Positions 33,429 to 42,198 are shown, counted from the stretch's first letter. The stretch: DNA of 42,650 nucleotides from Paracoccaceae bacterium (GCA_020447005.1 JAGRDO010000015.1:1-42650); one strand, 5' to 3'. Made by a program: numbers and translations. Notes: a model not told the origin generated them from the letters alone.

Positions 33429-34045
33429 CCTGCGTCCTCTCTGTTCAGCAATCCTTCGGCGACCAGCCGCGCGGCCAGCCCGGTGGCCCCCTCGAAGGGA
33501 TGCACCTGCCAGCCGCGCGCCCGCGCGACGGCGATGTTTTCGGCCCTGTCATCGGTGAATAACAGGGAATGCGGCGCAATCCCGCTGTCATTTTCCACGA
33601 TCTCATAAATGCGCGGATCGGGTTTCGCGACCTTCAGACGCCCCGAGATGTAGAAGCGGTCGAACTCGGCCAGAAAATCGTAATGCGGGGCGGCATGGGC
33701 AAAGGTTTCGTCGCCGAAATTCGTCAGCGCGAAGACCGGTATCCCGTTGCGGCGCAGCGCGCGCAGAAGGCGCACCGAATGGTCGATCACCGGCGAGGCG
33801 ATGTCGAACCAGTTGTCGTGCCAGAGCCGGATAGGGTCGGCCCATTTCGGATACCGCCCGGCCCAGTCGTAGACCGTGGCCCGGAAGGGCGCGCCCCGGT
33901 CAATCGCATCGTTCATCGCGTGCAGGTCGACTTCGGCAAAGAGGGCCGCGCGCTCTGACGCGGGCATGACCGTGTCGTAGAACCGCTCGGGCTGCCACTC
34001 GATCAGCACATTGCCAATGTCGAAGATCACCGCCTGAATTGTCAT
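33425..34045 (-). CDS. HAD-family phosphatase (YihX-like)
   Basis: A 206-residue haloacid dehalogenase-like hydrolase. Motif I is IFDIGNVLIEW with nucleophile Asp9; the second position is Gly-Asn, as in the FDLGNV subgroup that includes YihX, a sugar-phosphate phosphatase. Motif II is ALTNFGD, motif III includes the Lys of RLKVAKPDPRIYE, and motif IV is LLFTDDRAENI. The alpha-helical C1 cap lies between motifs I and II. Coupled to the downstream ornithine-cyclodeaminase-family gene; a joint substrate is not apparent. Confidence 0.9.
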   Translation of the reverse strand: MTIQAVIFDIGNVLIEWQPERFYDTVMPASERAALFAEVDLHAMNDAIDRGAPFRATVYDWAGRYPKWADPIRLWHDNWFDIASPVIDHSVRLLRALRRNGIPVFALTNFGDETFAHAAPHYDFLAEFDRFYISGRLKVAKPDPRIYEIVENDSGIAPHSLLFTDDRAENIAVARARGWQVHPFEGATGLAARLVAEGLLNREDAG

Positions 34046-34104
34046 CGCCCACCGTGCCTTGCGCTGCGCATCTTAGAGCATAGCACCGGGGCCGGCGAAA
34101 CCCC

Positions 34105-35085
34105 CTAGCGGCGATAGCGCGGTGTCTGCGGCACCCCGGCATGCCGCCCGCGGGCCTCGGCCAGCACCATGACAAGGCCCGACCCGATGATCAGAAGTAT
34201 CCCGGCCACGGCGATCCAGTCAGGCCATTCGCCAAAGACGGTCACGCCCCAGATCACCGCCAGCGGCATTGCGACATATTCGATTGGCGCGACGGCCGCC
34301 ACCTCGGCCACCCGGTAGGCCTGGCTGATCAGATAGCCGCCGAAGGCGGAGGTGACCCCGACCGCGATCAGCACCAGCCAGTCGCGCCCGTGCGGCATCG
34401 ACCATTCCCGCAACAGGAATTCGAGCGATGCGCCATCGAGGCCCGAGGCATAGCGGCCGTCGCCGATGGCAAGCCCCGTGACGGCAGAGACCACGATGAA
34501 AGTGACCTGGATGTAGAAGGACATCGACATCGCATTCTCGGTTCGCCCGATATAGCGCGTCAGCATGTGCAGCGTCGCATAGCCGAAGGCGGCGGCGATC
34601 GGCAAAAGGGCGGCCGGCTGAAAGACCGAAGTGCCCGGACGAAGGATGACAAGGACGCCAAGAAGGCCAACGGCAATCGCGGCCCAGCGCCCCGGCCCGA
34701 CATGTTCACCGAGAAAGATCACCGAAAACACGGTGATGATCGCCGGCGAGACGAAGAAGAGCGCGACGCCATCCGCCAGTTGCAGCGATGCCAGCCCCAG
34801 AAAGAAGGTCATGTTGGCAAAGACGACGCACCCCCCGCGCGCAAGGTGCAAAGCCAGCCGCCGTGTGCGAAGCGCCGCAAGCCCCCCGGATAGGGGCAAG
34901 AGGACAGTCAGAAGGACGGTCATGCCGATCAGCGAGCGGAACAGGACGACCTCGTGCAGCGCATAGCCGTCCGACAGGAACTTTATCGCCGTGTCATTGA
35001 CCGAAAAGCAGAAGACCGCGCCAAGGGCGCAGAGCGCGCCGAGAAGCGTGGGGGTTTCGGAAAGCGCCTTCAGCATGGCGTGCAT
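34105..35085 (-). CDS. DMT-superfamily (EamA) transporter
   Basis: About 326 residues with ten hydrophobic segments arranged as two EamA repeats: the first opens with TLLGALCALGAVFCFSVNDTAIKFL, the second around ALLPIAAAFGYATLHMLTRY. Members export metabolites or amino acids; the substrate is unknown. The frame is open to 35223 but the extra N-terminal 46 residues are unlike a transporter, and no clear ribosome site marks 35085 or 35076, so the start is approximate. It lies upstream of the HAD/OCD pair on the same strand with a 59 bp gap. Confidence 0.85.
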   Translation of the reverse strand: MHAMLKALSETPTLLGALCALGAVFCFSVNDTAIKFLSDGYALHEVVLFRSLIGMTVLLTVLLPLSGGLAALRTRRLALHLARGGCVVFANMTFFLGLASLQLADGVALFFVSPAIITVFSVIFLGEHVGPGRWAAIAVGLLGVLVILRPGTSVFQPAALLPIAAAFGYATLHMLTRYIGRTENAMSMSFYIQVTFIVVSAVTGLAIGDGRYASGLDGASLEFLLREWSMPHGRDWLVLIAVGVTSAFGGYLISQAYRVAEVAAVAPIEYVAMPLAVIWGVTVFGEWPDWIAVAGILLIIGSGLVMVLAEARGRHAGVPQTPRYRR

Positions 35086-35449
35086 CTGACAGGGAAGTGC
35101 GGGTGGGCGCAAGCGGGGACGCGCACCCGGCCCCCGCGATACTGTCATTAAGCCAAGTTTGCCGATTTGGTAGGGCGCCGCGAACGCCCGGTTCGCGACG
35201 TCACCTTGCGATTGCCGAGGCATGAGGACAGTTTCCCCGCGTCGGACGGCTGGCGGCCAACAGGCGGTTCCGCCGCCGTCATGAAGCGCGTCGGCAAAGA
35301 AGGTGGGGGGCTGACGGCCGAGCGGCCGCTTATTGCCGGATGCCGGATTGCCCCCGCGCCTTCAGGATCCTGAAGAAGCTCCGGGAATGCCCTTTCGGAC
35401 CGGCAAGGAAAATCACCCAGTCGGCCCGTCCATCCCGTTTCGGGGCCTT
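35086..35449. other. Intergenic region without recognised features
   Basis: About 360 bp between the DMT transporter start and the end of the amidase gene. I see no conserved frame, hairpin with T-tract or clear promoter. It probably holds the DMT promoter and the 3' end of the ABC-sulfatase-amidase transcript. Confidence 0.5.
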
Positions 35450-36847
35450 TCATGACGGTTGCCATTGCCGCCAGGGAAACGCCTCTTCATAGGCGAAAGA
35501 CGCTTGCAGCACGGCCAGATCGGCGTGGCGACGCCCGACGATTTGCAGGCCGACGGGCAGTCCGCCGGAAGAATGCCCGGCCGGAACGCTGGCCGCGGGG
35601 TTGTGGAACAGGTTGAAAGGCGACGAGAACGGCGCCCATTCCATCCAGTCCCATGTGGTTGGCGGGTAATCCGCCGGCACGAGGCGGTCATTCTCGACGG
35701 GCAGCACGGAAACCGTTGGCGTGATCAGGAAATCGTAGCGATCGAAGAAACCGACCAGACGCTGATAGATCGGGAAGGCCCGGATCTTGTCATGAAGGAA
35801 CGCCCCCGCCGCGTGATCCCGCGCACCGTTGGCGCAGGCGATCAGGGCCGGTTCGAATTCCGCGTCGCGGCCGGCGAACTTGTGATGTATCTGCGCGGAC
35901 ATGACCGATTGCCAGGATATCCTGGCGATCTCCATCACGCCGCCGAGGTCGAGGGCGCATTCGTCCACCGTCCAGCCCATGTCGGTCAGGCGCAGGGCGG
36001 CGTTCTGGCAGATCGCCGCGACCTCGGGGTCGATGCGGCGGGCAAAGCCCAGATCGGGACTATAGGCCACGCGGACATCCCGTTTCAGCGCGCCAAGGTT
36101 CTTCCGATAGCCGGGCGACGGGCCTTCGAGCGAATAGAGATCGCGGTCGTCAGGTCCGGCGGTCGCATCCATCATGATCGCGGCATCGGTAACGGTCCGG
36201 GCCAGGGGTCCGTCATGGGTGTGCTGGTTCACGTTCGGCAGGAACAGCGGAACCCGCCCGTGCGAGGGCTTCAGCCCGTAGATGCCACAAAACGAGGCCG
36301 GGATGCGGATCGACCCGGCACCGTCGCTGCCGGTGCCAAGGGGGGCCATTCCAACCGCGACCCCGGCCGCCGAGCCGCCCGAGGAGCCGCCGGCATTGCG
36401 CGACAGGTCCCACGGGTTGCGCGTGACGCCAAAGCGCGGGGAATCCGTCAGCCCTTTCCAGCCCAGTTCCGGCATCGTCGTCTTGCCGACCGGGATCGCG
36501 CCCGCCTTCTGCATCCGTTCCACGATGGGTGAGTTCTGCGTCGCGGGCGCAAGCCCGTAGACCGAGGTGCCCACCGTCGTCGGCAGGCCGATGAAATCCT
36601 CGTTATCCTTGATCAGATAGGGCACACCATGCAGCGCCCCGCGAAATTCGCCGCGCATCTGTTCGGCTTCGGCCGTGCGCGCCTGAGCGAGGGCGATGTC
36701 ATCCATGCGCAGATTGACCGCATTCAACGATGGATTGCGTGCGGCGATACGCGCCAGCGATGCTTCGGTCAGCTCGACAGGGGAAACCTTCCTGTCGCGG
36801 ACCAGCTGGGCCTGTTCGGCGGCGGACAGATCGGCAAGATCAGCCAT
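35450..36847 (-). CDS. Amidase signature family protein, last gene of the ABC-sulfatase operon
   Basis: A 465-residue amidase with complete triad: Lys80 in YLIKDNEDF, cis-Ser155 in AGGSSGGSAAG and nucleophile Ser179 in GSDGAGSIRIP. GSDGAGS replaces the more common GSDTGGS, a variant shared with some 6-aminohexanoate-cyclic-dimer-hydrolase-like and aryl amidases. I choose ATG 36847 with AGAAGG upstream, overlapping the sulfatase end by 8 bp. As the last gene of a five-gene unit with an ABC importer and a sulfatase it probably hydrolyses an amide of the imported compound. It is not a close copy of the other amidase in this window. Confidence 0.88.
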   Translation of the reverse strand: MADLADLSAAEQAQLVRDRKVSPVELTEASLARIAARNPSLNAVNLRMDDIALAQARTAEAEQMRGEFRGALHGVPYLIKDNEDFIGLPTTVGTSVYGLAPATQNSPIVERMQKAGAIPVGKTTMPELGWKGLTDSPRFGVTRNPWDLSRNAGGSSGGSAAGVAVGMAPLGTGSDGAGSIRIPASFCGIYGLKPSHGRVPLFLPNVNQHTHDGPLARTVTDAAIMMDATAGPDDRDLYSLEGPSPGYRKNLGALKRDVRVAYSPDLGFARRIDPEVAAICQNAALRLTDMGWTVDECALDLGGVMEIARISWQSVMSAQIHHKFAGRDAEFEPALIACANGARDHAAGAFLHDKIRAFPIYQRLVGFFDRYDFLITPTVSVLPVENDRLVPADYPPTTWDWMEWAPFSSPFNLFHNPAASVPAGHSSGGLPVGLQIVGRRHADLAVLQASFAYEEAFPWRQWQPS

Positions 36848-38366
36848 TGCCGAATACCTTCTTCGGTTTCTCGTGGGCCGGTTCGGCGTGCCGGTCGACA
36901 AGCGCGGCGCCAAGCCTTGCCCGGTAATCCTTTGCAAGCGCATGGCGGCCCGTGGCCTCAAGCCGCGCGAGGTAACGTTCCGGATCGGAATAAATCACCG
37001 GGCCGCGCGCGATGGCGGACTGCATCGGATCGGGCGCGGCGCCCGGCTTGCCGGCATGGGCGTGCCACCAGTCGCTTAAAAGCGCCTTCAGCGGCCCGGC
37101 CCGTTCCGGCTGCGTGGGCATCAGATCATGTTCCATGTTCGGGTCGGCGGCGAGGTCGAAAAGCTCTTCCATATTCACGCGATAGGTGCCCGGGTGGAAG
37201 GTGCGCTGATAGATCATGTCGCCTTTGCGAACGGCGCGCTGGAAACTGTGCACGCCCTGGCTGAGAACAAGATGATCGCGGCCCGCGCCCGGCCGGCCCG
37301 AAACCACGTCGGCGAAAGAGGCGCCATGCCAGCCGGCGGGCGTGGCGATGCCCAGAAGATCGCAAAGCGTCGGCCCAAGGTCGATGTGATATTGCAATCC
37401 GGGATGGTATCTTGCGTCCGGCGGCAGGGCGTCGGTCTTGCCGGGCCAGTAGATGATCATCGGCACCCGGGTTGTCGCGGGATGGGCCAGCGCATGTTCG
37501 GCGTATACGCCCTGTTCGCCGAAGGCTTCCCCGTGATCGGCGGTCAGGATGACGGCGACTTCGCCCTCAAGCCCCATGGCGCGGATTTCCGCGAAAAGCC
37601 GGCCGAGGTGATGATCCAGATAGGCGATGGTGCCGTCATAGGCGTCGATGAGTTTTTCAAAATCGGCGCGGTTGGCGATGCGGTCCGGCATGATCTCGGG
37701 CAGCGGCGAGGCCGCGCCGTAGGCGCCATGCAGATCGATGGCCGAATGCGCGCCGTAGACTTCCTGATGACGCGCGATGGCCGCCGCGTCGGGCCAGGCG
37801 GGCGCGGGACCTGTGGCCCGGGCCTTGTCGATCCATTCCTTGTCGATGAAATATTCGGTGTGGGTATCCCAGTAGTTCAGCGCGAGGAACCAGTTGTCGT
37901 CCTTGCCCCGCCGCCGCAGCCAGGAAATTGCCGTGTCGGTGACATCGGCCGCGTCCTCATCAAGGCCGAGAGACAGGCTTGGCCGGATGAACTCCATGAA
38001 GTTGGAGTGATACCACCAGCTTTGATGGCGCTCGGCGAAGCAGGACATGCCGACGGTGTGCATGCCGATCTCATTGGCAAGGTAATAGCCAAGAAACGGG
38101 GCATCGGGCCGTTGGCTGCGGGATTCGGTCAGGCGGATGTCCCCGTCGCGGCCCTGGTGCCCGAACGCGCCGGTTTCGATGCCGAAACGCTGCGTGGTAA
38201 AGGCCGCCCGGGACGGGACGCAAGGCGTATCGGTGGAATGGCATTGCCCGAGAACCACGGCCCGATCCGCAAGCGCCTGAATATTCGGGCAGAGTTTGCG
38301 CTGATAGCCATAGGGTGTCAGGTGATCCGGCCGGAGCGAGTCGACGTCGATATAGAGTATCCGCAT
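36840..38366 (-). CDS. Type I sulfatase (formylglycine-dependent)
   Basis: A 508-residue alkaline-phosphatase-fold sulfatase without signal peptide, hence cytoplasmic. The metal site starts at YIDVDSLRPDH (residues 5-15), and the maturation motif is Cys49-Val-Pro-Ser-Arg in TDTPCVPSRAAF, where Cys would be converted to formylglycine. The second metal half-site is ILTADHGEAFGEQGVYAEH with Asp/His. The C-terminal part is consistent with an S1-family enzyme acting on a small or sugar sulfate ester; the substrate is unknown. GAAGGA precedes ATG 38366. It follows the binding-protein gene after a gap of 95 bp that holds a strong hairpin. Confidence 0.9.
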   Translation of the reverse strand: MRILYIDVDSLRPDHLTPYGYQRKLCPNIQALADRAVVLGQCHSTDTPCVPSRAAFTTQRFGIETGAFGHQGRDGDIRLTESRSQRPDAPFLGYYLANEIGMHTVGMSCFAERHQSWWYHSNFMEFIRPSLSLGLDEDAADVTDTAISWLRRRGKDDNWFLALNYWDTHTEYFIDKEWIDKARATGPAPAWPDAAAIARHQEVYGAHSAIDLHGAYGAASPLPEIMPDRIANRADFEKLIDAYDGTIAYLDHHLGRLFAEIRAMGLEGEVAVILTADHGEAFGEQGVYAEHALAHPATTRVPMIIYWPGKTDALPPDARYHPGLQYHIDLGPTLCDLLGIATPAGWHGASFADVVSGRPGAGRDHLVLSQGVHSFQRAVRKGDMIYQRTFHPGTYRVNMEELFDLAADPNMEHDLMPTQPERAGPLKALLSDWWHAHAGKPGAAPDPMQSAIARGPVIYSDPERYLARLEATGRHALAKDYRARLGAALVDRHAEPAHEKPKKVFGNG

Positions 38367-38407
38367 GGTGCGGTCCTTCGCCTTGGTATCTGAAATGTCA
38401 TTCGTGG

Positions 38408-38433
38408 GCGCGGCCGGAGAGCACCGGCCGCGC
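38408..38433 (-). promoter_or_regulatory. Perfect 10-bp stem-loop between binding-protein and sulfatase genes
   Basis: GCGCGGCCGG (38408-38417) and CCGGCCGCGC (38424-38433) pair around a six-base loop. In the direction of transcription (minus) no T-tract follows, so it is probably an RNA-stabilising or processing hairpin at the end of the binding-protein message rather than a terminator. Confidence 0.65.
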
Positions 38434-38461
38434 TGGTTTCAGGTGCGGGGCAGGATGAAGC

Positions 38462-39463
38462 TCACTTCACCAGTGCCGCGCCGTCGAGGAAGATCTGCGC
38501 CTCGTAATATTCCTCGGCCGGTATGGCGGTTTCGATCTTGCCAAGCTTGAGGAACAGGTCGTTGCGGGCGTTCAGCCAGTTGTAGACCAGCCCCTTTTCC
38601 GTCGCGTCGACAAGTTCGGCGGTCTTGAACAGCTTCACCTTGTCGGACCCGAGGGTGGAGAACACGGTATCCGCGTCAAGCCCGGTGATGGCCGTGGTCA
38701 GTTTGGCCGCCGCCGGCACGTCATTGTAGCGGATGTCCATCGCCTCTGAGAGCACGGCCATCAGGCGGACCAGACCTTCGCGGTTGGCGGCCACGGCTTC
38801 TTTCGAGGCAAGAAAGGCACTGACGGGCGCCAGTTCCGGGTAGAAGGCGGCGTCCGAAGCCAGCGTCACCGCCTCGGGCTGGTTTTGCAGGATTGTCGCC
38901 GCCGGCGGATACCAGATCGCCGCCGCATCGACCTGACCGGTGATGAAGGCGGGCACCAGTGTTGCCGGGTCAAGATTGACCTTCTGGATGTCATCAACCG
39001 TCATCCCGGCCTTGCCCAGCGCCTGCAGCAGGATCATTTCGCCAGACGTGCCTTCGGTAACGCCGACCGTCTTGCCCTTCAGCGCCGAAACATCGGTGCC
39101 GATCCCCGGTTGCCCGAGCACGACATTGGCGAAATCGAGAATGTTGATCCCGATCACCTTTGCCCGGCCCGCCGGGGGCAGCCACATGGCGCCGGGGCCG
39201 ACAAAGCCTGCATCGAGGCTGCCCGCCTCCATCGCCACGACCTGGGACGGGCCGTTGGTAAAGGAAACGAGTTGCGCCTCAAGTCCATACTTGGCCCAAA
39301 GCGAATTGGCATTGGCGATGGCAACCAGCGAACCGACCGCATCGTCAGGGATATATCCGAAGCGGACCTTCACGCTTTCCTGTGCGGTGGCGGGCAGCGC
39401 ACCGCTTAAGGTCATGCCGAGCGCGGCGGCGCCGGCGGTTTTCAGCAAGTCTCGTCTTAACAT
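38462..39463 (-). CDS. ABC transporter substrate-binding protein, NitT/TauT/SsuA type
   Basis: A 333-residue periplasmic binding protein. The N-terminus has a Tat-like motif RRDLLK at residues 3-8, a hydrophobic stretch, and a cleavage site near Ala27 (ATAQES). The mature part has the SsuA/TauA lobes: VRFGYIPDDAVGSLVAIAN, LVSFTNGPSQVVAMEAGSLDAGFVGPGA, GKTVGVTEGTSGEMI and the hinge pattern AFITGQVDAAAIWYPPA. Families of this type bind sulfonates, sulfate esters, pyrimidine precursors or nitrate; with a sulfatase downstream a sulfated ligand is likely. GGAGGAG precedes ATG 39463. Confidence 0.9.
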   Translation of the reverse strand: MLRRDLLKTAGAAALGMTLSGALPATAQESVKVRFGYIPDDAVGSLVAIANANSLWAKYGLEAQLVSFTNGPSQVVAMEAGSLDAGFVGPGAMWLPPAGRAKVIGINILDFANVVLGQPGIGTDVSALKGKTVGVTEGTSGEMILLQALGKAGMTVDDIQKVNLDPATLVPAFITGQVDAAAIWYPPAATILQNQPEAVTLASDAAFYPELAPVSAFLASKEAVAANREGLVRLMAVLSEAMDIRYNDVPAAAKLTTAITGLDADTVFSTLGSDKVKLFKTAELVDATEKGLVYNWLNARNDLFLKLGKIETAIPAEEYYEAQIFLDGAALVK

Positions 39464-39493
39464 CGTCTCCTCCTTGATTTGTCTTGGTGGTCG

Positions 39494-40261
39494 TCAAACC
39501 CCGTGCACCGCGTGCCAGACGGTGTTCCGGTATTCTGCGAATTCTGCCGAGAAGCGGACCTCTTCGGTGCGCGGCCACGGAAGATCGACCCTGATCCGCT
39601 TGGCGATGCGCCCCGGGCGCGCGGCCATCACGACGATGTCCGTGGCCAGATAAACCGCCTCGTCCACATCATGCGTGATGAACATCACGGTGGATTTCCG
39701 CTGGCTCCAGGCGTCGAGAAGCTGATTGTTCAAGGCGACGCGGGTCAGCGCGTCGAGGGCGCCGAACGGTTCGTCCATCAGCAGGATCTCGGGGTCGACG
39801 GCCCAGGCGCGCGCAATGGCGCAACGCTGTTTCATGCCGCCCGAAAGGGTTTTCGGCAGATTGTTCTCAAATCCCGTCAGCCCGACCAGATCAATGTACT
39901 GCCTGGCGCGACTTTCACTTTCCGCCGCCGGGACGCCCGCCAGCTTGAGGCCAAACTCGACATTCTTCTGGACCGTGAGCCACGGGAAAAGCGCGAATTG
40001 CTGAAAGACAACGCCGCGGTCGGGGCTGGGCCCCTTGACCGGCTTGCCGGAAACCTTCACCGATCCGGTGTCCGGTTCGACAAGGCCCGCCGCCATCAGC
40101 ATCAGGGTTGTCTTGCCGCAGCCCGACGGGCCGACAACCGTGACAAAGGACCTGTCTTCGATGGCAAGGCTTGTCGGCTCGATTGCCTGAAACTGCTTGC
40201 TGCCCGTGCCGTAGGACTTGCTGACACCCGCGAATTCGATCTTGGGGATAACGGCGTTCAT
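39494..40261 (-). CDS. ABC transporter ATP-binding protein, NitT/TauT type
   Basis: A 255-residue ATPase with all motifs: Walker A GPSGCGKTT (44-52), Q-loop Gln at VVFQQFALFPW, signature LSGGMKQR (139-146), Walker B ILLMDEPFGALD (159-170) and switch His in MFITHDVDEAVYLATDI. The sequence around these motifs is of the SsuB/TauB/NrtD class. It starts 1 bp after the permease stop and precedes the binding protein gene. Confidence 0.94.
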   Translation of the reverse strand: MNAVIPKIEFAGVSKSYGTGSKQFQAIEPTSLAIEDRSFVTVVGPSGCGKTTLMLMAAGLVEPDTGSVKVSGKPVKGPSPDRGVVFQQFALFPWLTVQKNVEFGLKLAGVPAAESESRARQYIDLVGLTGFENNLPKTLSGGMKQRCAIARAWAVDPEILLMDEPFGALDALTRVALNNQLLDAWSQRKSTVMFITHDVDEAVYLATDIVVMAARPGRIAKRIRVDLPWPRTEEVRFSAEFAEYRNTVWHAVHGV

Positions 40262-40262
40262 G

Positions 40263-41072
40263 TCACTTGCGCTCCTGCCAGCCGATCAGACGCCCTTCCG
40301 ACGCCTGCAAGAGGCGGTCCATCGCGTAACCGATCAATCCGATCACCAGAATGTTGAAGTAGATCGTCGGCAGATCGAAATAGATGCCCGCAATCTGCAT
40401 CCGGTATCCAAGGCCTTCCTGCGCGGCGACCAGTTCGGATGCGATAAGCGTGCCCCATGACGCGGCAAGCGCGATGCGGACGCCAACGAAGACGAATGGC
40501 ATTGCCGCCGGGACCACGACTTTCAGAAATACCTGCCGGTCGGTCGCCCCGAGGACCCGTGCCGCATTGATCAGCGTCCGGTCGGTATCGACAACCCCCT
40601 GATAGATCGAGATGACCGAGGTCATGAAGGCGGCGAAGAAGATGATCATCACCTTGGGCGTCTCGCCGATCCCGAAAAGCACGATCACCAGCGGAATGAG
40701 CGCGATTGGCGGCACGGTCCGCAGAAACTGGATCCACGGTTCGACGATGGCGCGGGCCACGCGGTACCATCCCATGATGAAGGCCGTCGGGATCGCCACG
40801 AGCACGCCAAGGATCAATCCAAGGGTCACGCGGCGGAACGATGCCAGCATATCGGTCCAGAGAAGACCCTTCTGGGCCGCGTTGATCCCGGCCTGAAGCA
40901 CTTCGAATGGCGAGGGGATGCCGCGGATTCCCAGCGCGCCGATGACGAACCAGAGGGCAATGGCAACCCCGGCAGATATCAGATTCAGCACCCAGCTGGG
41001 TATGCGCGTGACACCGGATTCCGCTTCCGGAATCTCGGTTCCGCCGCCGTCCGTATTCGATCTTCCGGACAT
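40263..41072 (-). CDS. ABC transporter permease, NitT/TauT/SsuC type
   Basis: A 269-residue inner-membrane permease with about six transmembrane segments and the EAA loop region (TLINAARVLGATDRQVFLKVVVPAAMPFVFVGVRIAL). A strong AGGGGAGG ribosome site supports ATG 41072; the frame stays open to 42185 but that extension runs through the divergent regulator gene. First gene of the minus-strand operon permease, ATPase, binding protein, sulfatase, amidase. Confidence 0.93.
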   Translation of the reverse strand: MSGRSNTDGGGTEIPEAESGVTRIPSWVLNLISAGVAIALWFVIGALGIRGIPSPFEVLQAGINAAQKGLLWTDMLASFRRVTLGLILGVLVAIPTAFIMGWYRVARAIVEPWIQFLRTVPPIALIPLVIVLFGIGETPKVMIIFFAAFMTSVISIYQGVVDTDRTLINAARVLGATDRQVFLKVVVPAAMPFVFVGVRIALAASWGTLIASELVAAQEGLGYRMQIAGIYFDLPTIYFNILVIGLIGYAMDRLLQASEGRLIGWQERK

Positions 41073-41149
41073 CTGCACCTCCCCTTGCGAGACCTCGTTC
41101 GCCAATCGATCCGCAAAGACTTGCCCGTCGCAACGGTTTATCACATAAT

Positions 41150-41166
41150 ATGTTCGATAATGTTCG
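41150..41166. promoter_or_regulatory. Candidate DeoR-family operator: ATGTTCG repeated at 10-bp spacing
   Basis: ATGTTCGATAATGTTCG lies in the 126-bp gap between the ABC operon and the divergent regulator gene. The left part ATGTTCGATAA agrees with the E. coli GlpR half-site consensus, and the second ATGTTCG starts one helical turn later, in direct rather than inverted orientation. The surroundings are AT-rich, as expected for overlapping divergent promoters. Confidence 0.55.
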
Positions 41167-41198
41167 TTTTGGTCGTGATCCCTGGAAGGAAGGGCGCA

Positions 41199-41999
41199 AT
41201 GTCCGACGATCGCGAAAAGCCGAGGATGCTGGCAATCCAGAGGCAGAACCTGATCTTGCAGACGATCGCCAAGACCGGCTTCGTGTCGGTTCCCGCGCTT
41301 GCGGTTGAATGTGCAGTGACCGAAATGACCATGCGGCGCGATCTGGACCGGCTGGCAGAGGCGGGCAAGATCGAGCGCACTCATGGAGGCGCTGTCGCGA
41401 TCGACACGAACAGCGCCGGCACCGGGCACCGGGTCGAGCCGCACTATCACAGGCGGGCGGGGCAGATGGTGCGCGCCAAGCGCGCGATCGCGACCGCCGC
41501 GGCCAAGCTTGTGCGCCCGGGGATGACAATCGGGCTTGATATCGGAACGACGGCACTGGAACTTGCCCTTGAGCTTGCCGATCAGGATGTGGCGATCTAC
41601 ACCTCGTCGCTTCGGATCGCTTCGGCGCTGGCCGATCTGGCACCGCATGTCTATGTGCCAACGGGCCTGGTGACCGGCACCGAACCTTCGGTCGTGGGGC
41701 AGCAGGCGGAGGCGGTGCTTGGGTCGATCTACTACGACATCGCGTTTATCGGTGCGGCGGCGATGAGCGACAAGGGCATAGCCTATGACTATTCGCCCGA
41801 AGACGCCTGCATCAAACGCATCCTGATCAAGCAGAGCCGCCGGGCGTTTCTGCTGCTTGACAGCAGCAAGACCGGCCGGAGCGCGCTGGTCGAGGTGTGC
41901 CGGCCGGGAGAGATCCGGGCGCTGATCACGGATCGGGCGCCGGACAAGGCCATCAAGGACGCGCTTGCCGCCAGCGGTACAGGCATCGTCGTCGGCTGA
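41199..41999 (+). CDS. DeoR/GlpR-family transcriptional regulator
   Basis: A 266-residue regulator. The N-terminal winged helix-turn-helix (about 13-68) is typical: RQNLILQTIAKTGFVSVPAL, then VTEMTMRRDLDRLAEAGKIERTHGGAV. The C-terminal DeoRC sensor domain includes IGLDIGTTALELALEL and FIGAAAMSDKGIAYDYSPEDACIKR, followed by LLLDSSKTGR; such domains bind phosphorylated sugars or related metabolites. It is divergent from the ABC-sulfatase-amidase operon across a short intergenic space with a DeoR-like site, so it most probably represses that operon. A GGAAGGAAGG ribosome site supports ATG 41199. Confidence 0.92.
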   Translation: MSDDREKPRMLAIQRQNLILQTIAKTGFVSVPALAVECAVTEMTMRRDLDRLAEAGKIERTHGGAVAIDTNSAGTGHRVEPHYHRRAGQMVRAKRAIATAAAKLVRPGMTIGLDIGTTALELALELADQDVAIYTSSLRIASALADLAPHVYVPTGLVTGTEPSVVGQQAEAVLGSIYYDIAFIGAAAMSDKGIAYDYSPEDACIKRILIKQSRRAFLLLDSSKTGRSALVEVCRPGEIRALITDRAPDKAIKDALAASGTGIVVG

Positions 42000-42162
42000 G
42001 CGGTCGCGATGCTTCGCGCCTGATTGCGCGTTTTCGGAAACCTTGCCTGCATGCACTTCAAACTGGCCGGAAAGGGCATGACCCGGCAGCCGGAACCGGC
42101 CGGGCACCGCCCGGGCGCCGGCGCAAAACAGCGGGCGCGCGGCCTTGGGCGCCGTTTTCGGC
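42000..42162. other. Intergenic segment upstream of the thiC promoter
   Basis: Spacer between the DeoR gene and the thiC control region. I see no gene or strong hairpin in it. Confidence 0.4.
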
Positions 42163-42191
42163 TTGACACGGCACGGTCGAACCAAAAAAAT
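42163..42191 (+). promoter_or_regulatory. Probable sigma-70 promoter for the thiC leader
   Basis: A consensus -35 TTGACA at 42163-42168 is followed after 17 bp by AAAAAT at 42186-42191, a weak -10. The site lies just before the riboswitch, so transcription would begin a few bases upstream of its first stem. Confidence 0.5.
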
Positions 42192-42198
42192 GCGCGCA

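Noticed and set aside
38408-38433. Rho-independent terminator within the ABC operon
   Set aside because: The stem is strong, but no run of T follows in the minus-strand direction, and the sulfatase downstream has no clear promoter of its own.
40263-42185. 640-codon version of the ABC permease
   Set aside because: The extension is antisense to the DeoR regulator; the permease has a strong ribosome site at its internal ATG 41072.
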